NCBI RefSeq assembly: GCF_900176305.1
Contig: NZ_FWXH01000003.1
Location: forward strand, 310,001 to 374,000
Source of the DNA: Clostridium acidisoli DSM 12555
Lineage (GTDB): Bacteria > Bacillota > Clostridia > Clostridiales > Clostridiaceae
DNA length: 64,000 nucleotides
Reading direction: 5' to 3'
The position numbers and the translations under genes were made by a program. The notes beneath the pieces were generated by a model. It was not told where the DNA came from. It made no database searches and saw only the letters and a list, made by a program, of their open reading frames with translations. Position 1 is the stretch's first letter. Each line of letters begins with the position of its first letter. Below are positions 18,960-28,627 of the stretch, in pieces.

Positions 18960-20996
18960 ATGGATATATATAGTGATGTAAGTGTAATAAAAGGTGTTGG
19001 GGAAAAGTCTAGAGAACTATTAAGAAAATGTGGGATTTTTTCAGTTATTGATTTAATTCTGTATTTTCCAAGAGATTATGATGAAGTTTTATGTTCCAGT
19101 AATATAAAAGAATTTGATAAAGGTGAAAAGGTTATTATAAGGAGTAGATTTATTAAGAATGAAGGAAGTTTTAGAAGTAGAAATGGAAAGGTTATAACGA
19201 AGCTTTTATTTACTGATGGAAATAATTTATTTAGAGGTACGTGGTTTAATATGCCATATATATTTAAAAACTTTAAACCTGACATGGAATATGTTATTAT
19301 GGGTAAAATAAATATAGTTAAAGGTGAGTTTAGCATAGATTCCCCTATAGTAGTTAATGATGAAAAGATGGGTGATAATAAATTATTGCCACTATATCCA
19401 CTTAAAGAAACTCTTAAAAATACATATCTAATTAAGCTTATTAATAATGTACTAAGTCAAATTAACATTGAAGAAAATTTGCCTAAGTGGGTAATAGAAA
19501 GAAATAAATTTTGTTCTCTTGATAAGGCAATAAGATGTATCCATAATCCTAAGGATATTGTGGAATTAAATGAAGCAAGAAGACGTTTGAAATTTCAAGA
19601 ACTATTTACATATTCACTTAAGGTTCTTATACTTAGGGATTATGTAAACATGGGGAAAAAGGGCATTGCGTACAAGATTGCACCAGAACTTACAAAACTA
19701 AAAGAAAAATTGCCGTATGATTTAACAAATGCTCAAAACAGGACTATAAGAGAAATTTTAATTGATGAGAAAAAACCGATAGCAATGAACAGATTGGTTC
19801 AAGGTGATGTAGGATGTGGAAAAACTATCGTTGCATTAATAGCAATGTTTAATGTAGTTAAAAATGGATATCAAGCAGTGCTGCTAGCTCCAACAGAAAT
19901 TCTTGCAAATCAACATTTTGAAGAAGCTAAAAAACTTTTAAATGAATTTGGTATAAATATAGGAATTTTAACTGGAAGTTTAACTCAAAAGAAAAAAGAT
20001 AACATTAAAACTGAATTAGCAGAAGGAAATATCGATATAATAATTGGAACACATGCACTTTTAGAAGATAATGTTGGGTTTAAAAATCTAGGAATGGTTG
20101 TTACAGATGAACAACATAGGTTTGGAGTTATGCAAAGAAGCAAGCTTTTTAACAAGGGCAATAATGTAGATATTCTTGTTATGACGGCTACACCAATTCC
20201 AAGAACACTAGGACTATATTTGTATGGGGATCTTGATGTGTCAATAATCGATGAACTACCACCTACAAGAAAAAAGGTAGATACTCATTTTACAGATATG
20301 AAAGAAAGTCATAAGGTTTATGAGTTCATACTTAAAGAAATTGAAAGTGGAAGGCAGGCATACGTTGTGTGTCCACTTGTAGAGGAAAATGAAAAACTTC
20401 AATTAAATTCAGTAAGTAAACTAGTGGATGAACTTAGAAGTAAATATTTTGAGAAAAATACTGTGGAAATGATACATGGAAAAATGAAAGCTAAAGATAA
20501 AGAGGCAATAATGTTAAAGTTTAAAAACGGAGACATAGATGTACTTGTTTCAACTACTGTAATTGAGGTTGGAGTAAATGTCCCCAATGCCACGGTAATG
20601 GTAGTTGAGAATGCAGAAAGGTTTGGACTATCACAACTTCATCAGTTACGCGGAAGGGTTGGAAGGGGTGAACATAAGTCGTATTGCTTTTTGATAGCAC
20701 AAATAAAGAGCAAGACGGTTAAACATAGGTTAGAAGTAATGCAAAAGAGCAATGACGGTTTTTATATTGCAGAAGAGGATTTAAAAATTAGAGGTAGTGG
20801 AGAAATGTTTGGATTTAGGCAACATGGTGATAGTGGACTTATCTTATCAGATCCATTAGAAGATTCAAGCATTCTTAAAGAGGCAAATAATCAGGCTAAA
20901 GCTTTAATAAAAAGTAATGATGAAAAAGATATTATAGTTAAAAATCAGATGTTAAAAAAATTAGAGAGTACATCTAAATATATCTGCTTTAACTAA
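18960..20996 (+). CDS. recG: ATP-dependent DNA helicase RecG
   Basis: The 678-aa helicase remodels stalled forks and Holliday junctions. An N-terminal wedge/OB domain precedes the P-loop VQGDVGCGKT, the TDEQHRFG Walker B box, and the motifs TATPIPRT and LRGRVGRG. An in-frame ATG at 18930 exists, but it lies against the fakA terminator without a ribosome site. ATG 18960, after TTGGAGTGAG, is preferred. Confidence 0.95.
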   Translation: MDIYSDVSVIKGVGEKSRELLRKCGIFSVIDLILYFPRDYDEVLCSSNIKEFDKGEKVIIRSRFIKNEGSFRSRNGKVITKLLFTDGNNLFRGTWFNMPYIFKNFKPDMEYVIMGKINIVKGEFSIDSPIVVNDEKMGDNKLLPLYPLKETLKNTYLIKLINNVLSQINIEENLPKWVIERNKFCSLDKAIRCIHNPKDIVELNEARRRLKFQELFTYSLKVLILRDYVNMGKKGIAYKIAPELTKLKEKLPYDLTNAQNRTIREILIDEKKPIAMNRLVQGDVGCGKTIVALIAMFNVVKNGYQAVLLAPTEILANQHFEEAKKLLNEFGINIGILTGSLTQKKKDNIKTELAEGNIDIIIGTHALLEDNVGFKNLGMVVTDEQHRFGVMQRSKLFNKGNNVDILVMTATPIPRTLGLYLYGDLDVSIIDELPPTRKKVDTHFTDMKESHKVYEFILKEIESGRQAYVVCPLVEENEKLQLNSVSKLVDELRSKYFEKNTVEMIHGKMKAKDKEAIMLKFKNGDIDVLVSTTVIEVGVNVPNATVMVVENAERFGLSQLHQLRGRVGRGEHKSYCFLIAQIKSKTVKHRLEVMQKSNDGFYIAEEDLKIRGSGEMFGFRQHGDSGLILSDPLEDSSILKEANNQAKALIKSNDEKDIIVKNQMLKKLESTSKYICFN

Positions 20997-21018
20997 ATAT
21001 GGTAAAAGCCAAAAAGTT

Positions 21019-21047
21019 TTGTATATAGTATAAGTCTATGCTACAAT
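21019..21047 (+). promoter_or_regulatory. Probable promoter of rsmD-coaD
   Basis: TTGTAT (21019-21024) and an extended -10 TGCTACAAT ending at 21047 are separated by 17 bases. Confidence 0.6.
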
Positions 21048-21081
21048 ATTAAGGAAACAAAAGTCAAAGGGAGGAAAAAAT

Positions 21082-21642
21082 ATGAGAATAATTGCAGGTC
21101 TTGCAAAGGGAAGAAAATTGTTGTCACCAGAAGGTTTTGACACAACAAGACCTACTTTAGATAGAGTAAAAGAAGCAATATTTAACATAATTCAAGAAAG
21201 TGTTCCATATTCAGTTGCGTTGGATGTATTTGCAGGAACAGGAAGTTTGGGACTTGAAGCTGTGAGTAGGGGAGCAAAACAATGTTATTTAGTAGATAAA
21301 AGTCCAGTAACATTTCCACTCTTAAAGAAAAATGTAGAAAATTTAAATTTTACAGACAAATGTGAATGCCTTAATATGGACTCATACAAGGCTTTAGAGC
21401 ACCTAGATAAAAAAGGAATAATATTTGATTTGATATTTATAGATCCACCATATAGAAAAAATATGATTCCACCAGCTATTGAGTACATATCAAATAGTAA
21501 TTTGTTGGATAAAGGTGGTTTAATAGTAACAAAAATTGATTCGCTAGAAGAAATTTATGAAGGAAATGAAAAAATAACTTTAATTAATCATAGAAAATAC
21601 GGAAAAACGATTATTTGTTTTTATAGATATAGGGAGGATTAA
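21082..21642 (+). CDS. rsmD: 16S rRNA m2G methyltransferase RsmD
   Basis: The 186-aa SAM-dependent enzyme methylates a guanine in 16S rRNA (G966 in E. coli). [13 protein letters not shown], the SAM-binding [13 protein letters not shown] and the catalytic DPPY tetrapeptide are all visible. GGGAGG precedes the ATG. It is followed after one base by coaD, a pairing common in bacteria. Confidence 0.95.
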   Translation: MRIIAGLAKGRKLLSPEGFDTTRPTLDRVKEAIFNIIQESVPYSVALDVFAGTGSLGLEAVSRGAKQCYLVDKSPVTFPLLKKNVENLNFTDKCECLNMDSYKALEHLDKKGIIFDLIFIDPPYRKNMIPPAIEYISNSNLLDKGGLIVTKIDSLEEIYEGNEKITLINHRKYGKTIICFYRYRED

Positions 21643-21643
21643 A

Positions 21644-22129
21644 ATGAAAACAGCAATATATCCAGGAAGTTTTGATCCTATAACAAATGGTCATTTAGAT
21701 GTAATAAAGAGATCAGCAAAAGTTTTTGATGAAGTTATTGTTTTAGTTCTAGTAAATCCAAATAAAAAGGGTTTATTTGACATAGACGAAAGAGTTAAAT
21801 TAATTGAAAAGGTAATAGGTTCTCTTAAAAATGTTAAAGTACAAAGTTACAAAGGGCTTCTAGTTAATTTTATGAGAGAACAAAAAGCAAGAGTAATAAT
21901 AAAAGGCTTAAGGGCTATATCGGATTTTGAATATGAATTTCAAATGGCATTAATGAACAATAAATTAGATCCTAATGTAGAAACATTTTTTATGATGACA
22001 AGGGCAGAGTATTCCTATTTAAGTTCATCATCTGTTAGACAAGTGGCAGAATTTGGAGGATGTATTGAGGGCTTAGTTCCAGATGAAATAATTAATGAGG
22101 TATTGTCAAAATCAAAAACCTTTAAATAA
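21644..22129 (+). CDS. coaD: Phosphopantetheine adenylyltransferase
   Basis: The 161-aa nucleotidyltransferase makes dephospho-CoA from phosphopantetheine and [17 protein letters not shown] contains the TxGH-type active site, and [14 protein letters not shown]-like and [11 protein letters not shown] segments are conserved. It is the penultimate step of the pathway in which coaBC (3218) acts earlier. Confidence 0.97.
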   Translation: MKTAIYPGSFDPITNGHLDVIKRSAKVFDEVIVLVLVNPNKKGLFDIDERVKLIEKVIGSLKNVKVQSYKGLLVNFMREQKARVIIKGLRAISDFEYEFQMALMNNKLDPNVETFFMMTRAEYSYLSSSSVRQVAEFGGCIEGLVPDEIINEVLSKSKTFK

Positions 22130-22141
22130 GGAGAGATAAGT

Positions 22142-22666
22142 ATGAATGTTATGAAGCTTTTAGAATATTTAGAAGAAATAGTTGATACCTCTTCGAAGGT
22201 ACCTGTTACTGGTAAAGTATTGGTAAGCAAAAAGGAAATTATAAAAACTATAGATGAGATAATTAATCAATTACCAGATGAATTTAAGAAGGCACAATGG
22301 ATATTGAATGAAAAAGATAAGATAATAAGTGATGCACTTAAAGAAGCTGAAAAGATAAGACAAAAAAATGAACAGCAGATAATGAGAGATATAGAGGGGC
22401 ATAATATAACAAAAGAAGCAAAAATGCAGGCGGACAGAATAATCTTAGAAGCTGAAAAAACCGCAAGAGAAATTAAAATTGCATCAAGGGAATATGCTTC
22501 TAATGTACTTTCTGGTCTTGATAAAGAGGTTAAAGAAAGTAGCCAAATTATGCTAGCTAATATAAAAAATGAAATGGAAAAGTTTCTTGAAGGATATCAA
22601 GAAAAAGTTTGTGACGTTGGTATTGTTATAAAAGAAAACATTAAAGAACTTAAAAAGACTCAATAA
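22142..22666 (+). CDS. Coiled-coil protein resembling ATP synthase B subunit, unknown function
   Basis: The 174-aa protein is charged and mainly helical. Residues 60-170 look like a long coiled coil rich in Lys, Glu and Ala, similar in style to ATP synthase B/E stalk subunits and DivIVA-like proteins. No membrane helix or enzyme motif is seen. GGAGAG precedes the ATG. It follows coaD by 12 bases, so it is probably co-transcribed. Its last 17 bases overlap the end of ylbJ on the other strand. Confidence 0.7.
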   Translation: MNVMKLLEYLEEIVDTSSKVPVTGKVLVSKKEIIKTIDEIINQLPDEFKKAQWILNEKDKIISDALKEAEKIRQKNEQQIMRDIEGHNITKEAKMQADRIILEAEKTAREIKIASREYASNVLSGLDKEVKESSQIMLANIKNEMEKFLEGYQEKVCDVGIVIKENIKELKKTQ

Positions 22667-23798
22667 GTTTAATAATTTTGTATATTACAAATGGACAAAC
22701 AAATAAAAATATTATAAATACAAAATTAATATTTAATGGTGTATATGATTTTGAACTTATAGTTAAGATAGTAAAATGGCTGTAAAAAGTATACAAAATG
22801 AATGTAGTTGCAGCACAAACTAGACCTTGAATGGCTTTTCTAAAAAGATATGGAATCATTTTAAATTTATCCTTATATGTAAAAGCATACACCTGTGACA
22901 TTACGCATAAGCCTCCAAAGGAAGTAAAAAAGCTGAATAACATTAATTTTAATAAGATATCTATTGTTGACAAATGGACTATATTACATCCATTTGTCAT
23001 TTCTATTACACCTATAATTGTGGAGCCTATTATCTTATTTTGCTTAATTAATTGGGAAAAAAAGGCCGAATCTAATCTGCTTAAAATTACCGAAAACATT
23101 ATGATAAAACCACCAACTAAGCTGCAAGATGAAATTGAATTTTCTACACTTTTTTTTATGCTTTCACCTAAGTTGATTTTTTTCATATTAACAGGAAATA
23201 TATTTTTATGAGTAAATTGATTTTTTGTGGGCTGTATCAGAAAACTCATAATTATACAAGAAATATAATTTGAAGCAAGTAGTAAATAGCCATAAGTAGG
23301 AGAATTTAGCATAGAACTTCCAATGGTGCCGACTATAAATAAGGGGCTACAGTTGCTTGCAATGTTTAGAAGCCTTTCAGCTGTACTAAAGTCAATTTGC
23401 TTGTCTTCATACAGATCTGCACAATATTTACCGCCAAGTGGATAGCCGCATAAGGCGCTTATTATAATAACTATACTACAATTTTTTGGAAGCCTCATTA
23501 TACCGCATAAAATTCCGCCAAAAATTTTTGCATATATGTATACACCACCATAATCTACAATTATATTTGTAAGTACAACGAATGGAAACATAGTTGGAAA
23601 AACCTTGTACATAAAAAGTTTAGCTCCAGATAGAGAACTGTTTATGCATTCTTTAGGGTTTAAAATTAATGATATGATTAAAACAGAACACATTATTGTA
23701 ATAAATATATTTAATTTATTTTTTTTAAACAAATTAGTTAAAAACAGTAAACTCATAGAAAAAGTAATAAAAAAGAATACAAATATATTAATATTCAA
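22650..23798 (-). CDS. ylbJ: Sporulation integral membrane protein YlbJ (SpoVV)
   Basis: The 382-aa protein is very hydrophobic with about eight to ten membrane segments and nucleoside-recognition (Gate) domain features such as SALCGYPLGGK and NGCNI. In Bacillus, YlbJ/SpoVV is needed in the mother cell for dipicolinic acid transport into the forespore. The start appears to be TTG at 23798, and the ribosome site is weak, so a different start is possible. It lies downstream of tmcAL as in Bacillus (ylbJ and ylbM are near neighbours). Confidence 0.88.
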   Translation of the reverse strand: MNINIFVFFFITFSMSLLFLTNLFKKNKLNIFITIMCSVLIISLILNPKECINSSLSGAKLFMYKVFPTMFPFVVLTNIIVDYGGVYIYAKIFGGILCGIMRLPKNCSIVIIISALCGYPLGGKYCADLYEDKQIDFSTAERLLNIASNCSPLFIVGTIGSSMLNSPTYGYLLLASNYISCIIMSFLIQPTKNQFTHKNIFPVNMKKINLGESIKKSVENSISSCSLVGGFIIMFSVILSRLDSAFFSQLIKQNKIIGSTIIGVIEMTNGCNIVHLSTIDILLKLMLFSFFTSFGGLCVMSQVYAFTYKDKFKMIPYLFRKAIQGLVCAATTFILYTFYSHFTILTISSKSYTPLNINFVFIIFLFVCPFVIYKIIKLIESF

Positions 23799-23937
23799 GT
23801 CTATACCACTGTTAAAACATTACAAAATTTTATGAATTTGCATAATACTCTGTTAATGTTTTGACATATTCCTTTCCTTATTTATTGGCACCTCTTTTCT
23901 ATATATAATAAAAATATATTAAAAAAATTACATATAT

Positions 23938-25140
23938 TTATAAGTAAATAGGACTTATTAAATAATCTGACATTGGTCTTACATTTTTATTTAGTATGCT
24001 ATACGCATTAGTAGCTTGAATGTCAAGTTTTAAGCATTCATATAACAACTCTTTTTTTGGAAGTTTTGAATAAATTGGAATATTAGAACTGTTTTTTATA
24101 AGCTTAAGCATTTCTCGTCCTCTGTCATTAAAACCTAAAATTCGTGCATATGGACATGGTTTTTTTCTAAGCAATTCCGTATTGTAATTTTCAAAACCAA
24201 TAAAGTATTGACATAAAATTCTACTGATTCTAGTGTAAGAATATCGTTTGCTTTTTACTTTAAGAATAAGTTCGTTTATGTTGTTAGAAGAAATTATGCA
24301 ATCATATATTTTGTTATGAAGACCTTCACTTGCATCCGGTATATTGTCAATATGATTTTCAGAAGATAGACATTTATATTTTAAATATTGAAATAAATTT
24401 TCCTTAAAAACAAAATTGTAATTTGCATTATGTAATTTTAATAATTCTTCATAGGTTGAGTTAGGCATAAAGCTTGCAAGCGAAGATAAATCTGTATTAA
24501 ACATGAGATTTTTTCTTATTGCAGTAGCACTAGGAAAATTAGAAGTTATATTCTCATTGTTGTAATCGTCACCAATTCTTTTAACAGTAATTGGATTTAT
24601 AGAACTATGTAACTTTATAAGGCTTTTACAATATTCGATTCCTAAAATATTGTTTGAATTTGTTAATAAATTATCAATATTTTTAGGAAACAATTGGGAC
24701 AAGGCATTATTTCTTGCGGTATAATATGGAAGCCCTAAATTGATATAAGTTTTTAATTTGATTTTATATTCATCAGGTTCTTTTGTTAATATTTCAGCTA
24801 AAGTGTATAGGTCTTGGATATTTCCGTTTTCACTTCCAAAGCTTAAATTATTAACTATATTTAAGCTATTTAAAAGGCTTACAGCGCCAAAGGCAAAAAA
24901 TTCTGCGGAAGAAACAGCATAAATTGATGGTAGTTCTAAAACTAAGTCTATACCATTTAATAGGGCTATTTTAGCGCGTTCCCATTTATCAATAATACTT
25001 GGCTCGCCTCTTTGAACAAAATTGCCACTCATTACACATATAGTTCCATCGGAATTTGAAGATTTTTTTGTTTCATCTATATGGTAAATATGCCCATTGT
25101 GCATTGGATTGTATTCTGCTATTATTGCAGAAATTTTCAT
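23938..25140 (-). CDS. tmcAL: tRNA(Met) cytidine acetate ligase TmcAL (YlbM)
   Basis: The 400-aa nucleotidyltransferase-like protein has the N-terminal AEYNPMHNGH with the HIGH-type box and later GGEP-free SGNFVQRGEP. In Bacillus, TmcAL uses acetate and ATP to form N4-acetylcytidine at the wobble base of elongator tRNA(Met). CAGGTGAT is the ribosome site. It is transcribed away from pta-ackA, which supplies acetate and acetyl phosphate. Confidence 0.9.
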   Translation of the reverse strand: MKISAIIAEYNPMHNGHIYHIDETKKSSNSDGTICVMSGNFVQRGEPSIIDKWERAKIALLNGIDLVLELPSIYAVSSAEFFAFGAVSLLNSLNIVNNLSFGSENGNIQDLYTLAEILTKEPDEYKIKLKTYINLGLPYYTARNNALSQLFPKNIDNLLTNSNNILGIEYCKSLIKLHSSINPITVKRIGDDYNNENITSNFPSATAIRKNLMFNTDLSSLASFMPNSTYEELLKLHNANYNFVFKENLFQYLKYKCLSSENHIDNIPDASEGLHNKIYDCIISSNNINELILKVKSKRYSYTRISRILCQYFIGFENYNTELLRKKPCPYARILGFNDRGREMLKLIKNSSNIPIYSKLPKKELLYECLKLDIQATNAYSILNKNVRPMSDYLISPIYL

Positions 25141-25320
25141 GTAATCACCTGCTTAAAGTTTATAATATAATTTTAATTTTACTAAATGAATGGAATATTC
25201 ACAATAGATAAGAGGAAATCTTATATACATATGCTTAAATTATTTAAAAATGAAAATTATAAAATTGAATTGTTAGAAATTTTTAAATATATCGAATATG
25301 AGTTTATTTTTAGTTTTTTA

Positions 25321-25350
25321 TTGAAATAGATTAAAAAAAAGAGTTATATT
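25321..25350 (+). promoter_or_regulatory. Possible promoter of pta-ackA
   Basis: TTGAAA (25321-25326) and TATATT (25345-25350) have an 18-base spacer. A second TATAAT at 25363-25368 has no good -35. Confidence 0.45.
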
Positions 25351-25418
25351 TATAGTGTAAAATATAATAACATCGATATATAATTATATTATTGCATTTG
25401 GGAAGGGAGAAATTTAAA

Positions 25419-26420
25419 ATGGATTTAATGAAAAATTTTTGGGAAATGGCTAAAAAGGACAAGAAAAAAGTAGTATTGGCAGAGGGAGAGGAAAGAAGAA
25501 ATTTAATTGCTTGTGATAAGATATTAAAAAATGGTTTAGCAGATATTTTGCTTATAGGTAATAAAGAGAGAATTGAGGAAAACGCTAAATATCTTTCTGT
25601 AAATGTTGAAGGTGCGGAAATATTAGATCCTGAAACATCAACACTATCAGAAGGTTTTGCAAAAGAATTTTATGAAATTAGAAAAAATAAAGGAATGACT
25701 ATTGAAAAAGCAGAAAAAATGGTAAAAGATCCTTTATATTTTGGTACAATGTGTGTAAAGTTGGGATATGCTGATGGTATGGTTTCAGGTGCTATTCACA
25801 CAACTGGAGATCTTTTAAGACCAGGACTTCAAATTATAAAAACAGCTCCAGGAGTAAGCAATGTATCAGGATTTTTTGTTATGATGGTACCAGATTGTAA
25901 ATATGGAGAAAGCGGTCTTTTATTATTTGCAGATTGTGCAGTTAATCCAAATCCAACAGCAGAACAACTAGCTTCTATAGCTATAACTACAGCAGAAACA
26001 GCGAAAAAATTGTGTGATCTTGATCCTAAGGTTGCAATGCTTTCATTTTCCACAATGGGAAGTGCTAAAGGAGAATTAGTTGATAAAGTCAGACAGGCAA
26101 CAGAAATTGCAAAAAAAGAAAGAAATGATTTAGATATTGATGGAGAACTTCAGTTAGATGCTGCAATTGAAGAAGAAGTAGCAAGACTAAAGGCACCAGG
26201 AAGTAGTGTAGCAGGAAAAGCTAATGTACTTGTTTTCCCTGATTTACAAACTGGAAATATTGGATACAAATTGGTTCAAAGATTTGCAAAGGCAGAAGCT
26301 ATAGGACCAATATGTCAAGGATTTGCAAAACCAATAAACGATTTATCAAGAGGTTGTAATCCAGATGATATTGTAAATGTTGTTGCAATGACTGTAGTTC
26401 AAGCACAAAAAGGAATATAA
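25419..26420 (+). CDS. pta: Phosphate acetyltransferase
   Basis: The 333-aa enzyme converts acetyl-CoA and phosphate to acetyl phosphate, the first half of the acetate- and ATP-forming branch. [24 protein letters not shown] and the C-terminal region around [17 protein letters not shown] match the family. The frame is open to 25392, but GGGAGA sits before ATG 25419, which is chosen. ackA follows 23 bases later. Confidence 0.97.
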   Translation: MDLMKNFWEMAKKDKKKVVLAEGEERRNLIACDKILKNGLADILLIGNKERIEENAKYLSVNVEGAEILDPETSTLSEGFAKEFYEIRKNKGMTIEKAEKMVKDPLYFGTMCVKLGYADGMVSGAIHTTGDLLRPGLQIIKTAPGVSNVSGFFVMMVPDCKYGESGLLLFADCAVNPNPTAEQLASIAITTAETAKKLCDLDPKVAMLSFSTMGSAKGELVDKVRQATEIAKKERNDLDIDGELQLDAAIEEEVARLKAPGSSVAGKANVLVFPDLQTGNIGYKLVQRFAKAEAIGPICQGFAKPINDLSRGCNPDDIVNVVAMTVVQAQKGI

Positions 26421-26443
26421 ATGAAAAAATAGGAGGTCAATTT

Positions 26444-27649
26444 ATGAAAGTTTTAGTTGTTAATTGTGGAAGCTCATCATTAAAATATCAACTTATTGAC
26501 ATGGAAGGCGAGAAAGTACTTGCTAAAGGTCTAGTTGAGAGAATAGGAATAGATGGTTCAATATTAACTCAAAAGGTAAATGGAGAAAAATACATAGTAG
26601 AGCAACCTATGGAGGATCATAAAATAGCAATTAAGTTGGTTCTAGATGCATTGATAGATGATGCTCATGGAGTTATAAAATCTATGTCAGAAATATCAGC
26701 AGTTGGTCACAGAGTAGTTCATGGTGGAGAAAAATATGCAAATTCAGTTCTTATAGATGAAAATGTAATGAAATCTATTGAAGATTGTATTAAACTTGCA
26801 CCATTACACAATCCACCTAATATCATTGGAATTAATGCTTGTAAAGAATTAATGCCAAATACTCCAATGGTTGCAGTATTCGATACAGCTTTCCATCAAA
26901 CACTACCAGATTATGCATACATGTATCCACTTCCATATGATTTATATAAAAACAATGGAATTAGAAAATATGGCTTTCATGGAACTTCTCATAAATATGT
27001 TTCAAAAGCAGCTGCAGAGTTCTTAAATAAAGATATTGAATCGCTTAAAATAATTACTTGTCATCTAGGAAATGGAGCAAGTCTTTCAGCAATTGAAGGT
27101 GGAAAATCTATTGATACAAGTATGGGATTTACTCCTCTTGCAGGTATTGCTATGGGAACAAGAAGTGGAGATATTGATCCAGCTGTAGTTACATTTTTGA
27201 TGAAAGAGTTAAAGATGAGCACTGAAGAAGTAGATACTTTACTTAACAAAAAATCAGGTATTTTCGGAATATATGGTAAAAGTAGTGATATGAGAGATGT
27301 TAAGAAGGCAGCTTTTCAAGATAAAGATGCTAGAGCTATACTTGCGCTTAACGTGTTCCACTATAGAGTTAAACAATATATCGGTTCATATGTTGCTGCT
27401 ATGAATGGAGTAGATGCAATAGTATTTACAGGTGGAATTGGTGAAAACTCATCTGAAAATAGAGAAGGTATATGTGAAAATATGGATTTCTTAGGAATCA
27501 AAATTGATAAAGAAAAAAATAATAGTGCTATTGGTGTTAATAGTGATATAACTGCTGAAAATGCTAGAACAAAAGTACTAGTAATTCCAACAGATGAGGA
27601 ACTTATGATTGCACGTGATACTAAGGAAATTGTAATATCATTAAATTAA
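26444..27649 (+). CDS. ackA: Acetate kinase
   Basis: The 401-aa kinase makes ATP and acetate from acetyl phosphate and [15 protein letters not shown] (nucleotide binding), [18 protein letters not shown]-like GFHGTSHKY and FTGGIGENS are conserved. AGGAGG precedes the ATG. No clear terminator follows; a strong promoter for yceD begins four bases after the stop. Confidence 0.98.
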   Translation: MKVLVVNCGSSSLKYQLIDMEGEKVLAKGLVERIGIDGSILTQKVNGEKYIVEQPMEDHKIAIKLVLDALIDDAHGVIKSMSEISAVGHRVVHGGEKYANSVLIDENVMKSIEDCIKLAPLHNPPNIIGINACKELMPNTPMVAVFDTAFHQTLPDYAYMYPLPYDLYKNNGIRKYGFHGTSHKYVSKAAAEFLNKDIESLKIITCHLGNGASLSAIEGGKSIDTSMGFTPLAGIAMGTRSGDIDPAVVTFLMKELKMSTEEVDTLLNKKSGIFGIYGKSSDMRDVKKAAFQDKDARAILALNVFHYRVKQYIGSYVAAMNGVDAIVFTGGIGENSSENREGICENMDFLGIKIDKEKNNSAIGVNSDITAENARTKVLVIPTDEELMIARDTKEIVISLN

Positions 27650-27652
27650 AAC

Positions 27653-27681
27653 TTGACAATTTCATCTTAGATTTATATAAT
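27653..27681 (+). promoter_or_regulatory. Consensus SigA promoter of yceD-rpmF
   Basis: TTGACA (27653-27658) and TATAAT (27676-27681) match the SigA consensus exactly with a 17-base spacer. It should be one of the strongest promoters in the window. Confidence 0.9.
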
Positions 27682-27731
27682 TAGTTTGTTATTTTGTGCA
27701 TACAAGGATTATTTAGTAAGCAAAAATATTT

Positions 27732-27829
27732 AGGAGGGAATAGTGGCTTTAGCTCAAGCTATGTGGGTAACCACATAATATACGAAGGTTATTCGTATGA
27801 GAAATTATATTTTCAGAGCTTAAAATATG
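27732..27829 (+). promoter_or_regulatory. Structured yceD leader with detached ribosome site and 11-codon leader frame
   Basis: A near-perfect AGGAGGG at 27732-27738 is not next to the yceD ATG (27827). Between them lie hairpin TATGTGG-GUAA-CCACATA (27760-27777, GNRA loop), hairpin ATACGAA-GGTTA-TTCGTAT (27780-27798), and an outer stem of TTTAGCTC (27748-27755) with GAGCTTAAA (27816-27824). Folded, only about 11 unpaired bases separate the ribosome site from the ATG. The same ribosome site also serves GTG at 27743 of an 11-codon frame ending TAA at 27778. Either direct bridging or reinitiation could control yceD. Confidence 0.65.
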
Positions 27830-28327
27830 ATAATTAATATTTCTGATTTAATACGTAAAAGCATAGCAAAAAAAGAAATCAATGTTATATTGGATTTAAA
27901 AAGCATTAAGGATAGTTATGAAACTATCAATGTTATAGATCCAATAAAGGTTCAACTAGTCATAGGTAAAATTGAGGATGTATTATCTCTTGATGGTGTT
28001 ATCGTTGGTAAAATAGAACTTACATGTTCTAGATGTCTTCAGAAATTTAACTATGATTTAGATATTGAATTTCATGAAAAACTAACTAATAATCCTGACA
28101 ATAGAGATGATGAACTCATCTTTATAAATAATGATAATTTTGATCTAGCAGAAATTGTTGAAAACAATATTATTACATCACTTCCGATTCAAAGGTTGTG
28201 TAAAAATGATTGTAAAGGCTTATGTTATACTTGTGGGAAAAATTTGAATTATGGCAGCTGTGATTGTGATAATTCAAATTACGATCCTAGGTTTGATAAG
28301 CTGAAGGATTTGTTTTCAAACAACTAA
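27827..28327 (+). CDS. yceD: YceD family (DUF177) protein
   Basis: The 166-aa protein belongs to the DUF177/YceD family, usually encoded just before rpmF. Cysteine pairs CSRC (about 66-69) and [11 protein letters not shown]...CDC suggest metal binding. In plants and some bacteria the family affects 23S rRNA accumulation; here the role is inferred. The ATG at 27827 gives the normal start MIINISDLI but has no adjacent ribosome site (see the leader). Confidence 0.9.
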   Translation: MIINISDLIRKSIAKKEINVILDLKSIKDSYETINVIDPIKVQLVIGKIEDVLSLDGVIVGKIELTCSRCLQKFNYDLDIEFHEKLTNNPDNRDDELIFINNDNFDLAEIVENNIITSLPIQRLCKNDCKGLCYTCGKNLNYGSCDCDNSNYDPRFDKLKDLFSNN

Positions 28328-28340
28328 GGAGGTGTTTAAT

Positions 28341-28523
28341 GTGGGAAATCCAGCAAGAAAATTTTCAAAAGGTAGAAGAGATTCTAGAAGAGCTCAAACT
28401 TTTAAATTAAGTTTACCAGGAATGGTTGAATGTCCAAACTGTCACGAGATGAAACTTGCACACAGAGTTTGTAAAAACTGTGGGCATTACAAAGATAGGG
28501 AAGTAGTTGCAATAGCAAAATAA
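28341..28523 (+). CDS. rpmF: 50S ribosomal protein L32
   Basis: The 60-aa protein starts [14 protein letters not shown] (GTG read as Met) and has the zinc ribbon CPNC...CKNC. A GTG at 28332 is also in frame, but it lies inside the AAGGAGGTG ribosome site, so GTG 28341 is the true start. It is co-transcribed with yceD, and a strong terminator follows. Confidence 0.95.
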   Translation: MGNPARKFSKGRRDSRRAQTFKLSLPGMVECPNCHEMKLAHRVCKNCGHYKDREVVAIAK

Positions 28524-28556
28524 AAAAAAGAAAGTCTTTTGACTTTCTTTTTTTTT
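28522..28556 (+). terminator. Intrinsic terminator after rpmF
   Basis: A 15-base stem ending AAAGTC/GACTTT with a TTTT loop starts at the rpmF stop and ends in a long T run. Confidence 0.92.
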
Positions 28557-28574
28557 ATAAATATTAAGTATATG

Positions 28575-28603
28575 TTTACTCTTTATAAATATTAATGTAA
28601 AAT
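28575..28603 (+). promoter_or_regulatory. Probable plsX promoter
   Basis: TTTACT (28575-28580) and TAAAAT (28598-28603) have a 17-base spacer. Confidence 0.5.
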
Positions 28604-28627
28604 AGTTTATTGGAAGGATGTGATAAA

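Noticed and set aside
22831-23211. 126-codon plus-strand frame opposite ylbJ
   Set aside because: It lacks a ribosome site and family features, while the minus strand encodes a full membrane protein with YlbJ motifs.
23799-23870. SigE promoter before ylbJ
   Set aside because: A CATAAAAT is present on the minus strand, as in SigE -10 boxes, but no acceptable -35 lies at the right distance.
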